NCBI GenBank assembly: GCA_002862805.1
Contig: PKEA01000075.1
Location: 1 to 62,683 of the forward strand
Direction: 5' to 3'
Length of the DNA stretch: 62,683 bases
Source: Flavobacteriaceae bacterium
GTDB taxonomy: Bacteria; Bacteroidota; Bacteroidia; Flavobacteriales; Flavobacteriaceae
Every line of letters begins with the position of its first letter. Positions within the stretch are counted from its first letter, which is position 1. Shown piece after piece: positions 8,770 through 18,612 of this stretch. The translations under genes were made by a program, and so were the position numbers. The notes under the pieces were generated by a model that was not told where the DNA came from, did not search any database, and saw nothing but the letters and a program-made list of their open reading frames with translations.

Positions 8770-9753
8770 TTGAAAGAAATAATAAAGAATAAAAAAATTC
8801 TTATTACTGGTGGAGCAGGATTTATAGGTTCTAATTTATGTAATCATTTTATTAAAAATAACAAAGTAGTTTGTTTGGATAACTTTGCTACAGGTCATTT
8901 TCATAATATTGCTCATTTAATGAATAATAAAAACTTCAAATTAATTGAGGGAGATATTAGGGATTATAAAACATGTGAAGATGCAGTAAAAGGAACTGAC
9001 TATGTATTGCATCAGGCTGCGCTTGGCTCTGTTCCAAGATCAATTAATGACCCATTAACTTCAAATGAGGTTAATGTTTCAGGTTTTTTAAATGTTTTAC
9101 AAGCAGCTACAAAAGAAGGGGTTTCTCGATTCGTTTATGCGGCAAGTTCGTCTACATATGGAGATTCTGAAGCGTTACCTAAAGTTGAAGATTGTATAGG
9201 TAAACCATTATCACCTTATGCTGTTACCAAATATGTAAATGAGCTTTATGCCGATGTATTTAGTAAAACCTATGGTATAGAAACAATTGGTCTAAGGTAT
9301 TTTAACGTTTTTGGAAGAAATCAAGACCCAAATGGAGCTTATGCAGCGGTTATTCCTAAATTTGTAAAAAGTTTTATAAATCATGAAAGTCCGGTGGTAA
9401 ATGGTGATGGCAACTTTTCTAGAGATTTTACCTATATTGATAATGTGATTCATATGAATGAAAAAGCATTAGAAACGCAAGATAAAAACGCTATCAATAC
9501 AGTTTATAATACTGCTTTCGGTGATAGAGCTACTCTAAATGAGTTAATAAGTTATGTAAAAGAATATTTAGGTGAATTTGATCCTGAAATTTTAAAAGTA
9601 GAAGTTAAATATGGCCCTTTAAGAGCGGGAGATATACCTCATTCTTTAGCAAGTGTAGAAAAAGCAAAAAAATTATTAAATTATAATCCTCAATATTCAC
9701 TAAAAACAGGACTTAAGGAGGCAGTTGAGTGGTATTGGAAAAATTTAAAATAG
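8770..9753 (+). CDS. NAD-dependent UDP-GlcNAc 4-epimerase (WbpP/TviC-like)
   Basis: An extended short-chain dehydrogenase of 327 residues that should interconvert UDP-GlcNAc and UDP-GalNAc. It has the NAD motif GGAGFIG (14-20), the catalytic YxxxK as Y150 and K154 in SPYAVTKYVNELY, and the serine-rich ASSSTYGD loop seen in WbpP-type epimerases. The start is TTG at 8770: the next ATG lies beyond the nucleotide-binding loop and cannot be right. The gene starts three bases after wzc and is followed at once by two UDP-sugar dehydrogenases, so its product probably feeds UDP-GalNAcA synthesis by the TviB-like enzyme. Epimerisation of the non-acetylated sugars is an alternative. Confidence 0.88.
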   Translation: MKEIIKNKKILITGGAGFIGSNLCNHFIKNNKVVCLDNFATGHFHNIAHLMNNKNFKLIEGDIRDYKTCEDAVKGTDYVLHQAALGSVPRSINDPLTSNEVNVSGFLNVLQAATKEGVSRFVYAASSSTYGDSEALPKVEDCIGKPLSPYAVTKYVNELYADVFSKTYGIETIGLRYFNVFGRNQDPNGAYAAVIPKFVKSFINHESPVVNGDGNFSRDFTYIDNVIHMNEKALETQDKNAINTVYNTAFGDRATLNELISYVKEYLGEFDPEILKVEVKYGPLRAGDIPHSLASVEKAKKLLNYNPQYSLKTGLKEAVEWYWKNLK

Positions 9754-9756
9754 AAT

Positions 9757-11145
9757 ATGATTAAGAATATATGTTGTATTGGTGCAGGTTATGTTGGTGG
9801 TCCAACAATGGCTATTATTGCACAAAAGTGCCCTAATATTAAGGTTACAGTAGTAGATTTAAACGAGGAAAGAATTGCCGCTTGGAATGATGTTGATGTC
9901 AATAATATTCCTATTTATGAACCAGGTTTAAGCGAAATCGTTGCTGAATCTAGAGGAAGAAATTTGTTTTTTTCAACAGAAGTAGATAAAGCTATTGATG
10001 AAGCTGAAATGATTTTTATTTCGGTAAATACACCTACAAAAACTTATGGAGTAGGTAAAGGTATGGCGGCAGATTTAAAGTATATTGAATTATGTGCTCG
10101 CCAAATTGCAAGAGTAGCTAAGTCTGATAAAATAGTGGTTGAAAAATCTACTTTACCTGTTAGAACTGCAAGCGCTATTAAGGATATTTTAGATAATACA
10201 GGTAATGGAGTAAGTTTCCAAATTTTATCTAACCCAGAATTTTTAGCTGAAGGTACTGCAGTTGAAGATTTATTGGCTCCAGATAGAGTTTTAATTGGAG
10301 GAGATTCTTCTGAAGAAGGTAAAAAAGCAGTTCAGTCTTTAGTAGATGTGTATGCGAATTGGGTGCCTAAAGAAAATATTTTAACTACCAATGTTTGGTC
10401 GTCTGAATTGTCAAAATTAACGGCAAACGCATTTTTAGCGCAAAGAGTTTCTTCTATAAACGCAATGTCAGAACTTTGTGAGAAAACGGGAGCAGATGTA
10501 AATGAAGTTGCAAGAGCCATTGGAATGGACAGCAGAATTGGTTCAAAATTCTTGAAATCATCTGTAGGATTTGGAGGTTCTTGTTTTCAAAAAGACATCC
10601 TAAATTTAGTTTATATCGCTCAGTCATATGGATTAAATGAAGTAGCAGATTATTGGGAACAAGTGATTATTATGAATGATCACCAAAAAAGAAGGTTTGC
10701 AAAAAACATCATTAAAACATTATACAATACCGTTTCGGGTAAAAAGATTGCTTTCCTAGGTTGGGCATTTAAAAAAGACACAAACGATACAAGAGAATCA
10801 GCTGCAATTTATGTTGCCGATTATTTACTTTCTGAACAAGCTCACGTTTCTGTTTATGATCCAAAAGTGAGTGAAAAGCAAATTCTGTTCGATTTAAATT
10901 ACTTGGCATCTAGAAGTGAAAATGATAATAAAAAAGGACTTTCGGTTATAGAAAATCCTTATGAAGTATGTGAAAACGCTCATGCTATTGCCGTGTTGAC
11001 AGAATGGGATGAGTTTAAAACCTACGATTGGCAAAAAATATACGATTCAATGCTTAAGCCAGCATTCGTATTCGACGGAAGAAATTTATTAAATAAAGCA
11101 GAATTAGAAAAAATAGGATTTATTTATCAATCTATTGGTTCTTAA
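9757..11145 (+). CDS. ugd: UDP-glucose 6-dehydrogenase, eukaryote-like type
   Basis: A 462-residue enzyme that oxidises UDP-glucose to UDP-glucuronate with two NAD+. It starts with the GAGYVGGPT dinucleotide loop and has the catalytic cysteine at residue 276 in [10 protein letters not shown]. The whole pattern, including [17 protein letters not shown] and [12 protein letters not shown], is that of the longer UGDH form known from animals, in which the nucleophile is also Cys276 (from memory). It lies three bases after the epimerase gene and nine before a second UDP-sugar dehydrogenase, so UDP-GlcA is probably one donor for the glycan of this locus. Confidence 0.93.
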   Translation: MIKNICCIGAGYVGGPTMAIIAQKCPNIKVTVVDLNEERIAAWNDVDVNNIPIYEPGLSEIVAESRGRNLFFSTEVDKAIDEAEMIFISVNTPTKTYGVGKGMAADLKYIELCARQIARVAKSDKIVVEKSTLPVRTASAIKDILDNTGNGVSFQILSNPEFLAEGTAVEDLLAPDRVLIGGDSSEEGKKAVQSLVDVYANWVPKENILTTNVWSSELSKLTANAFLAQRVSSINAMSELCEKTGADVNEVARAIGMDSRIGSKFLKSSVGFGGSCFQKDILNLVYIAQSYGLNEVADYWEQVIIMNDHQKRRFAKNIIKTLYNTVSGKKIAFLGWAFKKDTNDTRESAAIYVADYLLSEQAHVSVYDPKVSEKQILFDLNYLASRSENDNKKGLSVIENPYEVCENAHAIAVLTEWDEFKTYDWQKIYDSMLKPAFVFDGRNLLNKAELEKIGFIYQSIGS

Positions 11146-11154
11146 AAAAAAGAT

Positions 11155-12432
11155 ATGAGTACAAAAATAGCAATTATAGGATTAGGCTACGTAGGCTTAC
11201 CGTTAGCTCGTTTGTTTGCCACAAAATTTAATGTGGTTGGTTTTGATATTAATCAAAATAGAATAAACGAACTTAACCAAGGTATTGATGCTACGCTTGA
11301 AATTGAAAATGACGTTTTAAAAGCAGTTTTAAAAGAGACCAATTCTGAAGCGAATGGATTGTTTTGTACAAATGATTTAAAAGAAATAGAATCGTGCAAT
11401 TATTATATTGTTACGGTACCCACGCCGGTTGATAAGCACAATAAGCCCGATTTAACGCCTTTGTATAGAGCGAGTGAAACCGTTGCAAAAGTTTTGAAAA
11501 AAGGTGATATTGTTATTTATGAATCAACTGTTTACCCTGGAGTTACAGAAGAAGAATGCGTACCTGTCTTAGAGAAAAATTCAGGCTTGAAATTTAATGT
11601 AGATTTCTTCGCTGGGTATTCTCCAGAACGTATTAATCCGGGAGACAAAGAACATACGGTTGATAAAATATTAAAAGTTACCGCAGGTTCTACTCCAGAA
11701 ATTGGAATTAAAGTAGACGATTTATATAAAACGGTAATTACTGCAGGAACACATTTAGCTCCTTGTATAAAAGTTGCTGAAGCGGCTAAAGTTATTGAAA
11801 ACTCGCAACGCGATATTAATATTGCCTTTGTAAATGAGTTGGCAAAGATTTTTAACTTATTAGAAATTGATACAGCTGCAGTTTTAGAAGCAGCTGGTAC
11901 CAAATGGAATTTCCTTCCTTTTAAACCAGGTTTGGTTGGCGGACATTGTATAGGGGTTGATCCTTATTATTTAGCACAAAAAGCACAAGAGAAAGGCTAT
12001 CATCCTGAAATTATATTAGCTGGAAGAAGATTAAATGATTCTATGGGAGAATATGTAGCTTCTCAAGTTATCAAATACATGATTAAAAAAGGGGTAGTTG
12101 TAAATGGCGCTTCTATTTTAATGTTGGGAATTACATTTAAAGAGAATTGCCCCGATGTTCGTAATACAAAAATTGTAGATGTTATTTCCTCTTTAAAAGA
12201 ATATGGAGTTAATGTAACTATTTTTGACCCTTTAGCTAACCCAGCTGAAGTGGTTCATGAATATGGACTTGAAGTGACTACTACTGTTCCAACCGAAAAA
12301 TTTGACACTATTATTTTAGGTGTTGCACATAAAGAATTTAAAACATTAGATTTATCTCTTTTGAGAAAAGAAAACAGTGTATTGTATGATGTGAAAGGAG
12401 TTCTGCTTGAGGCTGTAGATGGGAAATTATGA
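11155..12432 (+). CDS. UDP-N-acetyl-hexosamine 6-dehydrogenase (TviB/WbpO-like)
   Basis: A 425-residue nucleotide-sugar dehydrogenase with the N-terminal motif GLGYVGLP, the middle-domain segment KVIENSQRDINIAFVNELA and the catalytic Cys265 in GLVGGHCIGVDPYY. This arrangement is typical of the UDP-GalNAc or UDP-GlcNAc dehydrogenases (TviB, WbpO, WbpA) rather than of UDP-glucose enzymes. With the upstream UDP-GlcNAc 4-epimerase it would give UDP-GalNAcA, as in Vi antigen synthesis. UDP-GlcNAcA is the main alternative, and sequence alone does not decide. Confidence 0.88.
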   Translation: MSTKIAIIGLGYVGLPLARLFATKFNVVGFDINQNRINELNQGIDATLEIENDVLKAVLKETNSEANGLFCTNDLKEIESCNYYIVTVPTPVDKHNKPDLTPLYRASETVAKVLKKGDIVIYESTVYPGVTEEECVPVLEKNSGLKFNVDFFAGYSPERINPGDKEHTVDKILKVTAGSTPEIGIKVDDLYKTVITAGTHLAPCIKVAEAAKVIENSQRDINIAFVNELAKIFNLLEIDTAAVLEAAGTKWNFLPFKPGLVGGHCIGVDPYYLAQKAQEKGYHPEIILAGRRLNDSMGEYVASQVIKYMIKKGVVVNGASILMLGITFKENCPDVRNTKIVDVISSLKEYGVNVTIFDPLANPAEVVHEYGLEVTTTVPTEKFDTIILGVAHKEFKTLDLSLLRKENSVLYDVKGVLLEAVDGKL

Positions 12433-12450
12433 TATTTTTAAATTAAAAAA

Positions 12451-13971
12451 ATGTCAAGTTCAATAACTATAGCTAAGAATACATTTTTTCTTTATATAAG
12501 AATGTTTTTAACAATGATTGTAAGTTTATATACTTCAAGAGTTGTATTGAATGTTTTAGGTATTGATGATTTTGGTATTTATAATATTATAGGTGGAGTT
12601 GTTGCATTATTGGGTTTCTTTTATGCAGCAATGACTTCAGCGACACAAAGATTCCTTTCATTTGAAATAGGGAAAAACGATTTTTCGAAAACAGCCAAAG
12701 TTTTCAGTGCAACTTTAAATATTTATATAGGAATTGCACTTGTTGTTTTATTATTTGCAGAGACTGTAGGTCTTTGGTTTATTAATAACAAATTGAATAT
12801 TTCTTTAGACAGAATAGAAGCCTTAAATTTCGTTTATCAATTTTCCGTTTTATCATTTATTGTTGGAATGATTAGGGTTCCTTATAACTCTTTAATAATC
12901 GCTAAAGAAAAAATGGCGATTTACGCCATTTATAGTATTGTTGAAGTAATTTTAAAATTATTAATTGTATTTCTATTGTATTTTGGTAGATATGATAAAT
13001 TGCAATTATATGCTGTTTTAACCTTTACAGTGACTACTTTAGTTTCTATTTTATACACTTTTTATTGTATCGCAAAATTTAAGGAAAGTCATTATTTCTT
13101 TTTTTACGAAAAAAAACTTTATAATGAGCTAATTAGTTATTCTGCTTGGAATTTATTTGGAAACTTTGCTTCTGTTGCTAAAGGGCAAGGGGTAAACGTT
13201 CTTTTGAATTTATTTTTTGGAACTTTTGTAAATGCAGCATATGGATTAACTCTACAAGTACAAAGTGCGATTAGTGTTTTTGTTAGTAATTTTCAATTAG
13301 CTATTAATCCGCAAATTATTAAAAGTTATGCTCAAAATAATATTGAAAAAACTCAAAAGTTAATTAATAAAAGTGCCAAGTTTTCTTATTTACTAATGCT
13401 TATATTAATTCTTCCTTTTTTATTTAATACTGATGCTGTTTTAAAGTTATGGTTAGTACATCCACCTAAATATACATCCATCTTTGTTAATCTTTGTCTG
13501 ATTAATGTTTTAATTGATTCCTTTTCGGGACCTTTAATGACAGGTATACAAGCGACAGGAAAAATTAGAAAATATCAAGTAGTAGTAGGCTTTTTAGTTT
13601 TTTTAAATTTGCCTCTAAGTTATTTTTTTTTAAAGCTAAATCAAGCGCCCTATTTTGTGTGGTTTGTGAGTATTTTTATAGCGATTATTTCGCTTTTTTT
13701 TAGAATCTTTTTTTTAAGTCAGGTTATGAAATTTAATATAAAAGAATTTCTCACGGCTATAATTTTTAGATTAGTTTTACTATCTTTAATTCCTTTTCTT
13801 TTCTCTTACTATTTTGTGAATTCCTTTCATTTAGAAAATGAAATGAGTGATTTGTTTTTAAAAATAATTTCTATAGTAATTATAACTTTAATTGTTTCTT
13901 ATTTATTTGTAATTGATAAAGACGAGAAGAATTTTATAAAAAAAATATTAAAAATTGAAAGTATCGATTAA
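12451..13971 (+). CDS. wzx: Wzx-type oligosaccharide flippase
   Basis: A 506-residue protein of the MATE/MVF-like polysaccharide transporter group with about 12-14 membrane segments. The N-terminus (residues 1-60, with SRVVLNVLGIDDFGIYNIIGG) is the usual first helices of Wzx proteins in this phylum. It would flip undecaprenyl-linked repeat units to the periplasm for the EpsG-like polymerase encoded downstream. Its 3' end overlaps the next gene by 17 bases, which suggests translational coupling. It is the only Wzx-type flippase in the window; the second large operon has an ABC-type flippase instead. Confidence 0.88.
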   Translation: MSSSITIAKNTFFLYIRMFLTMIVSLYTSRVVLNVLGIDDFGIYNIIGGVVALLGFFYAAMTSATQRFLSFEIGKNDFSKTAKVFSATLNIYIGIALVVLLFAETVGLWFINNKLNISLDRIEALNFVYQFSVLSFIVGMIRVPYNSLIIAKEKMAIYAIYSIVEVILKLLIVFLLYFGRYDKLQLYAVLTFTVTTLVSILYTFYCIAKFKESHYFFFYEKKLYNELISYSAWNLFGNFASVAKGQGVNVLLNLFFGTFVNAAYGLTLQVQSAISVFVSNFQLAINPQIIKSYAQNNIEKTQKLINKSAKFSYLLMLILILPFLFNTDAVLKLWLVHPPKYTSIFVNLCLINVLIDSFSGPLMTGIQATGKIRKYQVVVGFLVFLNLPLSYFFLKLNQAPYFVWFVSIFIAIISLFFRIFFLSQVMKFNIKEFLTAIIFRLVLLSLIPFLFSYYFVNSFHLENEMSDLFLKIISIVIITLIVSYLFVIDKDEKNFIKKILKIESID

Positions 13972-15292
13972 AGACATAGTAAAAAATGATTTGTGTACAG
14001 GCTGTGGAGTTTGTATCTCAAAATCTACATCTTCAAGTATGGTTTTTGATACACACGGTTTTTTAGTACCCGATAATAATATATTTTTATCAACTAACGC
14101 TATACATTTATGCCCTTTTAATCCTTCTCCAGAAGAGGAGGTTAAAGATGAAGATAAAATCGCAGATATTTTTTTAAAAAACACTACTCATAAAGATTTA
14201 GAAATTGGCAAATACAATTCTATATATGTTGGATACGCCTCACAATATAGATTAACATCATCATCGGGTGGGTTGGCCACTTATGTCTTCGAACAATTGT
14301 TATTGGATCATATTGTTGATTATTTATTTGTGGTTACAGAAGTGAACAACCAGTATCAATATCAGCTGTTTAATTCAGCTCATGATATACGTAAAATCTC
14401 AAAAACAAGATATACACCAGTAACCTTATCAGAGTTATTTTCTATTTTAGATAAAATCGAAGGAAAAGTAGCTGTTTCTGGAGTAGCTTGTTTTATTAAA
14501 GCTATACGATTAAAACAATATTATAATCCTGAATTAAAAGAGAGGATTCCTTTTTTAGTTGGAATTATTTGTGGAGGTTTAAAAAGCAAACATTATTCTG
14601 ATTTTTTAGCTCAAAAAGCCGGAATTGAAGAAAAATATTATCACCAAGATTACAGGGTTAAAGATCCAGAATCAAATGCAACAGACTATTCTTTTGGGGC
14701 TTTTAATACACATAATGAGTATTCTCAAGTTAAAATGAATAGTTTAGGCGATATGTGGGGTTCAGGTTTGTTTAAATCTAATGCGTGTGATTTCTGTGAT
14801 GATGTTACCACTGAACTGGCCGATATTTCATTAGGTGATGCATGGTTGCAGCCATATGTAATGGAAGGTTTAGGTAACAGTGTTATTGTTACACGCTCTT
14901 CAACAGCAGATAAGATTATCCAGAATGGAATAAAAAGCGGAAAATTATTTGTCGAAAAACTTTCACTAGAAAAATTTAAAGAGTCTCAACAAGGTAGTTT
15001 TAATCATAGACATAAAGGATTAAAATATAGGATACAAATTAATGAAAGGCAAGGTAAAATTATACCTTATAAAAGGAATAGGTTTTTTGAAGAAATTCCA
15101 TTTTACCTTAAGATTGTTCAAAAACAAAGAATGAAGGTTAGAGCACTTAGTCATTTGATTTGGAATAAAAATCAAAATGCTATTCAGTTTGAAAATGAGA
15201 TGGAAGTATCCAGAGAAAGACTGTCAAGAGTAACTCTTTTTAGCCATAGGTTAAAGAAGATACAAGGTATAATTTTTAAAAAAATAAAATGA
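13955..15292 (+). CDS. FrhB/Coenzyme F420 hydrogenase beta-subunit-like iron-sulfur protein
   Basis: A 445-residue soluble protein with a ferredoxin-like motif CTGCGVC (Cys14, Cys17, Cys20) completed by Cys53 in LCPF, enough for one 4Fe-4S cluster. A C-terminal FrhB domain follows, with CDFCDDVTTELADISLGDAW. The start is TTG at 13955; the next ATG would remove the cluster cysteines. Members of this family are often seen beside polysaccharide pyruvyl transferases in glycan loci, as here (the next gene overlaps by 4 bases), but their reaction is not established. A redox step in making or modifying a sugar is a reasonable guess. No flavin or F420 site can be proven. Confidence 0.85.
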   Translation: MKVSIKDIVKNDLCTGCGVCISKSTSSSMVFDTHGFLVPDNNIFLSTNAIHLCPFNPSPEEEVKDEDKIADIFLKNTTHKDLEIGKYNSIYVGYASQYRLTSSSGGLATYVFEQLLLDHIVDYLFVVTEVNNQYQYQLFNSAHDIRKISKTRYTPVTLSELFSILDKIEGKVAVSGVACFIKAIRLKQYYNPELKERIPFLVGIICGGLKSKHYSDFLAQKAGIEEKYYHQDYRVKDPESNATDYSFGAFNTHNEYSQVKMNSLGDMWGSGLFKSNACDFCDDVTTELADISLGDAWLQPYVMEGLGNSVIVTRSSTADKIIQNGIKSGKLFVEKLSLEKFKESQQGSFNHRHKGLKYRIQINERQGKIIPYKRNRFFEEIPFYLKIVQKQRMKVRALSHLIWNKNQNAIQFENEMEVSRERLSRVTLFSHRLKKIQGIIFKKIK

Positions 15293-16428
15293 AAAAAATA
15301 GCAATATTAACACAACCTTTAATAGCAAACTATGGTGGCATATTGCAAAATTATGCTTTACAAATTATACTTAAAAAAAAAGGTTACCATCCTACAACAG
15401 TAAATAGAGTAGCTAATTCACAACCCAAATGGAGGAAATTATTAAGTAGTATAAAAAACAATACTTATAATAGGTTTAAAGGGGTTAATAGAAGAATCTT
15501 TTCAACTTCTGAAATGGATTTTATAACACAAAATACTAAACAGTTTATTAATAAAAATATAAGTGTTTCTGAAAATATTGATAGTACGCATTTATTAAAA
15601 AAACATTTTGAAAATACTAATTACGATACTGTAATTGTAGGCAGTGATCAAACTTGGAGACCAAAGATGTCGGCTAATATTTATAATTATTTTTTAGATT
15701 TCTTAGAAGATAATAACACGATTAATAAAATGGCTTACGCTTCGTCTTTTGGTACAAATGAATGGGAATTTAATTCAGTAGAAACAGAACGTTCTAAAGA
15801 ATTAATACAAAAATTTTCAAAAGTATCTGTTCGAGAAATTTCTGGAATAGCATTATGTAGTACGTTTTTAAACAAAGAAGCAATTCAAGTTTTAGACCCA
15901 ACTATGCTTTTGAATAAAGAGGATTATATTACTCTTTTCAAAAATGAAAACCTCCCTAGTCATAAAGGAATTTTTACATACATTTTAGATAAAAATCATG
16001 AAAAACAAAATGTAATACATGAAGTTGAAACATTTTGTCAATTAGGGAGTTTTACAAACCAACCCCAAAAAGAATTTTTTACGGATCTCTCTCAAAATTT
16101 AGGTGATTATGTATATCCAAAAATAGAAAGTTGGTTAAAATCTTTTCATGATGCTGATTTTGTGGTAACAGATTCTTTTCATGGAATGGTGTTTTCTATT
16201 TTGTTTAATAAACCTTTTTTAGTTTTATTAAATAAAGAAAGAGGCGCCTCTCGATTTCATTCTTTATTAAGTCAATTAAGGTTAGAAGACCGATTGATCA
16301 CAAATTATAATGAGTTTTCAAAAGATGTTTTAAGTAAAACTATTGATTTCGAAAATGTAAATAAAATGGTAGAATCGTTAAGGAAAATTTCTTTAGATTT
16401 TTTATCTAATAGTATTGAAAAAAAATAG
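15289..16428 (+). CDS. Polysaccharide pyruvyl transferase family protein
   Basis: A 379-residue protein with the N-terminal strand-loop KKIAILTQPLIANYGGILQNYAL, the VIVGSDQTWRP motif and the C-terminal signature FVVTDSFHGMVFSILFNKPF. All three are hallmarks of the PS_pyruv_trans family (CsaB, EpsO, WcaK relatives). Members transfer pyruvate from phosphoenolpyruvate to a sugar as a ketal, although some act as other transferases. It overlaps the FrhB-like gene by 4 bases and is followed after 3 bases by a GT2 gene. It probably decorates the repeat unit of the first operon with an acidic pyruvate group. Confidence 0.87.
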   Translation: MKKIAILTQPLIANYGGILQNYALQIILKKKGYHPTTVNRVANSQPKWRKLLSSIKNNTYNRFKGVNRRIFSTSEMDFITQNTKQFINKNISVSENIDSTHLLKKHFENTNYDTVIVGSDQTWRPKMSANIYNYFLDFLEDNNTINKMAYASSFGTNEWEFNSVETERSKELIQKFSKVSVREISGIALCSTFLNKEAIQVLDPTMLLNKEDYITLFKNENLPSHKGIFTYILDKNHEKQNVIHEVETFCQLGSFTNQPQKEFFTDLSQNLGDYVYPKIESWLKSFHDADFVVTDSFHGMVFSILFNKPFLVLLNKERGASRFHSLLSQLRLEDRLITNYNEFSKDVLSKTIDFENVNKMVESLRKISLDFLSNSIEKK

Positions 16429-16431
16429 TTC

Positions 16432-17427
16432 ATGAAAATTTCTGTTATCATACCCGTTTTTAATGTAGATACTAAATTAAAAAGATGCTTAGATTCATTA
16501 GTATGCCAAAAGTATGCTGATTTTGAAGTCCTGTTAATAAATGATGGTTCAACAGATGATTCAGGTTTAGTTTGCGAACATTTTACTCAATTAGATAATA
16601 GATTTATAACTATTCATAAAGATAATGAAGGAGTAAGTAAAGCTAGAAACTTAGGTTTAGAAAAAGCTTCAGGAGTTTTTATATGTTTTGTGGATTCTGA
16701 TGATGAAGTTTTAGAGAATTATTTACAAAATTTAATTGACGATTTTTATAAGTCTAAAAATACCAGCTTAGTTTTTCAAGGAGTTAAGCGTTTTAAAGAT
16801 GGAGTTGAGGTGTCTTCAACTGAAATAAAGCAAGGCATTGTTGAGGTAAATAATTATGAAAAAATGTTTATAGATTTTGAAATATCACTTAATGGGAATC
16901 CTGTTTCAAAATTATTTATCACCAAAATTATCAAAAACAATAATCTAAAATTTAATGAAGATTTCTGTTATAATGAAGATAAAATTTTTATTCTAGAATA
17001 TTTGTTATTTTGTACAGGTAAGGTGGTTTTTTCGAGTACGGTTAATTATAAATATTATATTAATTCAGGGTCTTTAACCAATAAATTATTGACCCCAGAC
17101 GATTATTGGAACCCTTATGTGTATTTTAAGAATCTGATAAAAGATAAATTTAATATAAACTATAATGATGAAAAGTATAATGTTATATATACTAATTTTA
17201 AAATTTATTTGCATATGTTTATGAATGCCGTTTTTGTCAAAAGTAGAGGGAAAGAAAACGTTTACCTGACAAAAATGGATAATGAAGATTGGATTATTTA
17301 TAAAAGAATTTCCAATAAAAGAAGTTCTTTTGGTAGAAAAATATTCGACTATTTTTTATTTCAAAACAATTTATATGTTCCACGACTTATTGCAAAATAT
17401 ATCATTGCACCTCATTTTAAAAGTTAG
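16432..17427 (+). CDS. Glycosyltransferase family 2 (GT-A)
   Basis: A 331-residue cytoplasmic or membrane-associated GT2 enzyme. The N-terminus KISVIIPVFNVDTKLKRCLD and INDGSTDDSG form the nucleotide-sugar binding part; FVDSDDEV near residue 93 supplies the DxD-type metal site. The C-terminal half is hydrophobic and basic, likely for acceptor or membrane contact. The donor and linkage cannot be predicted. A 69-base gap follows before the next glycosyltransferase gene. Confidence 0.88.
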   Translation: MKISVIIPVFNVDTKLKRCLDSLVCQKYADFEVLLINDGSTDDSGLVCEHFTQLDNRFITIHKDNEGVSKARNLGLEKASGVFICFVDSDDEVLENYLQNLIDDFYKSKNTSLVFQGVKRFKDGVEVSSTEIKQGIVEVNNYEKMFIDFEISLNGNPVSKLFITKIIKNNNLKFNEDFCYNEDKIFILEYLLFCTGKVVFSSTVNYKYYINSGSLTNKLLTPDDYWNPYVYFKNLIKDKFNINYNDEKYNVIYTNFKIYLHMFMNAVFVKSRGKENVYLTKMDNEDWIIYKRISNKRSSFGRKIFDYFLFQNNLYVPRLIAKYIIAPHFKS

Positions 17428-17496
17428 AACATTATAGTTTTTTTGAATTTAATTATGGATATAAGTAGTTTTTATTAAGGAATATAATAGTGTAAA

Positions 17497-18612
17497 ATGA
17501 GTAGAAATTTAATGATATTTTCTTTCGATTTTCCACCTTCAAGCGGAGGTGTCGCTAGACTGTGTAATGAAATAGCAATTGGCATGAGCTCCTATTATGA
17601 ATCTGTTACAGTAGTAACACGAAGTAAAGTGGGAAGTCAAATTCCATATAATGATAAAAAAGTAACTGTTGTTTCACTTTCTTCAAAACGATTTGTTTGC
17701 GAAATACAAGCTTTACGTTTTTTTAGTAAGATGAAGAACAAAAAAAAATACGATATAATTTGTGGCTTATGGCACCCTGAAGCTCTTTTGGTTATGTTGG
17801 CGGGTTTTAAAAATGTTTTTATTTTAGGACATGGAACGGAATTTTTAGATGGTTCTAGTAAATTTAGACGCCATTTTTGGTTGTCTTTTTATGCAAAAAA
17901 TATTTTAAAAAAAGCAAAACTTGTTATTGCAAATAGTAATTACACAAAACAATTAATTTTAAATATAAATCATAAAATAAATGCCACTTGCTTACCGTTG
18001 GGTGTAAACGAAAGTTTTTTTCAACCCATAAAAACCAATGTTTTAAACAACGAAATGATTAAGGTTGCTTCCCTTTCGAGAATAGTACAATTTAAGGGTT
18101 ATGATTTTATAGCCAAAGCAATTGCAACTTTACCTCATGAATTTAAAAAAAGAATTCAATGGAACATTGGAGGAACCGGCCCTTATTTAGAAGAGCTAAA
18201 AAGATTGGTTCTTCAATTAGGTATTCAGGAGCAAGTTTGTTTTAATGGATTTATCCCAGATAAAAAATTGCCTGATTTTTATAATGCAAACGATATTTTT
18301 GTACTTTGCACAAGAGCCCAAGAAAATACAAATGAAGTTGAAGGTTTTGGTTTAGTTTTTCTAGAAGCGCAGTCATGTGGTATTCCAGTTATTGGAACTT
18401 TGTCTGGAGGTATTTCAGATGCAGTACAAAACGGAAATGGAGGTTGGTTGATAGAACAAGATAATATTACAGAGCTTCAAAATGTGTTAATTGACAGTCT
18501 TATAAATAGAGAATTATTAATTGCTCAATCTTTAAAAGCAAGAAAAAGAATTGTAGAAGAATGTACATGGGCAATTTATAATAGTAAATTAAATAAATTA
18601 TTGACTACTTGA
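17497..18612 (+). CDS. Glycosyltransferase family 4 (GT-B)
   Basis: A 371-residue GT-B enzyme. The N-terminal loop FDFPPSSGGVARLCNEIA and the C-terminal EGFGLVFLEAQSCGIPVIG (the EX7E pattern of retaining GT4 enzymes) place it in family 4. It starts after a 69-base spacer and overlaps the next gene by 4 bases, so it is coupled to the EpsG-like polymerase gene. The sugar specificity is unknown. Confidence 0.9.
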   Translation: MSRNLMIFSFDFPPSSGGVARLCNEIAIGMSSYYESVTVVTRSKVGSQIPYNDKKVTVVSLSSKRFVCEIQALRFFSKMKNKKKYDIICGLWHPEALLVMLAGFKNVFILGHGTEFLDGSSKFRRHFWLSFYAKNILKKAKLVIANSNYTKQLILNINHKINATCLPLGVNESFFQPIKTNVLNNEMIKVASLSRIVQFKGYDFIAKAIATLPHEFKKRIQWNIGGTGPYLEELKRLVLQLGIQEQVCFNGFIPDKKLPDFYNANDIFVLCTRAQENTNEVEGFGLVFLEAQSCGIPVIGTLSGGISDAVQNGNGGWLIEQDNITELQNVLIDSLINRELLIAQSLKARKRIVEECTWAIYNSKLNKLLTT

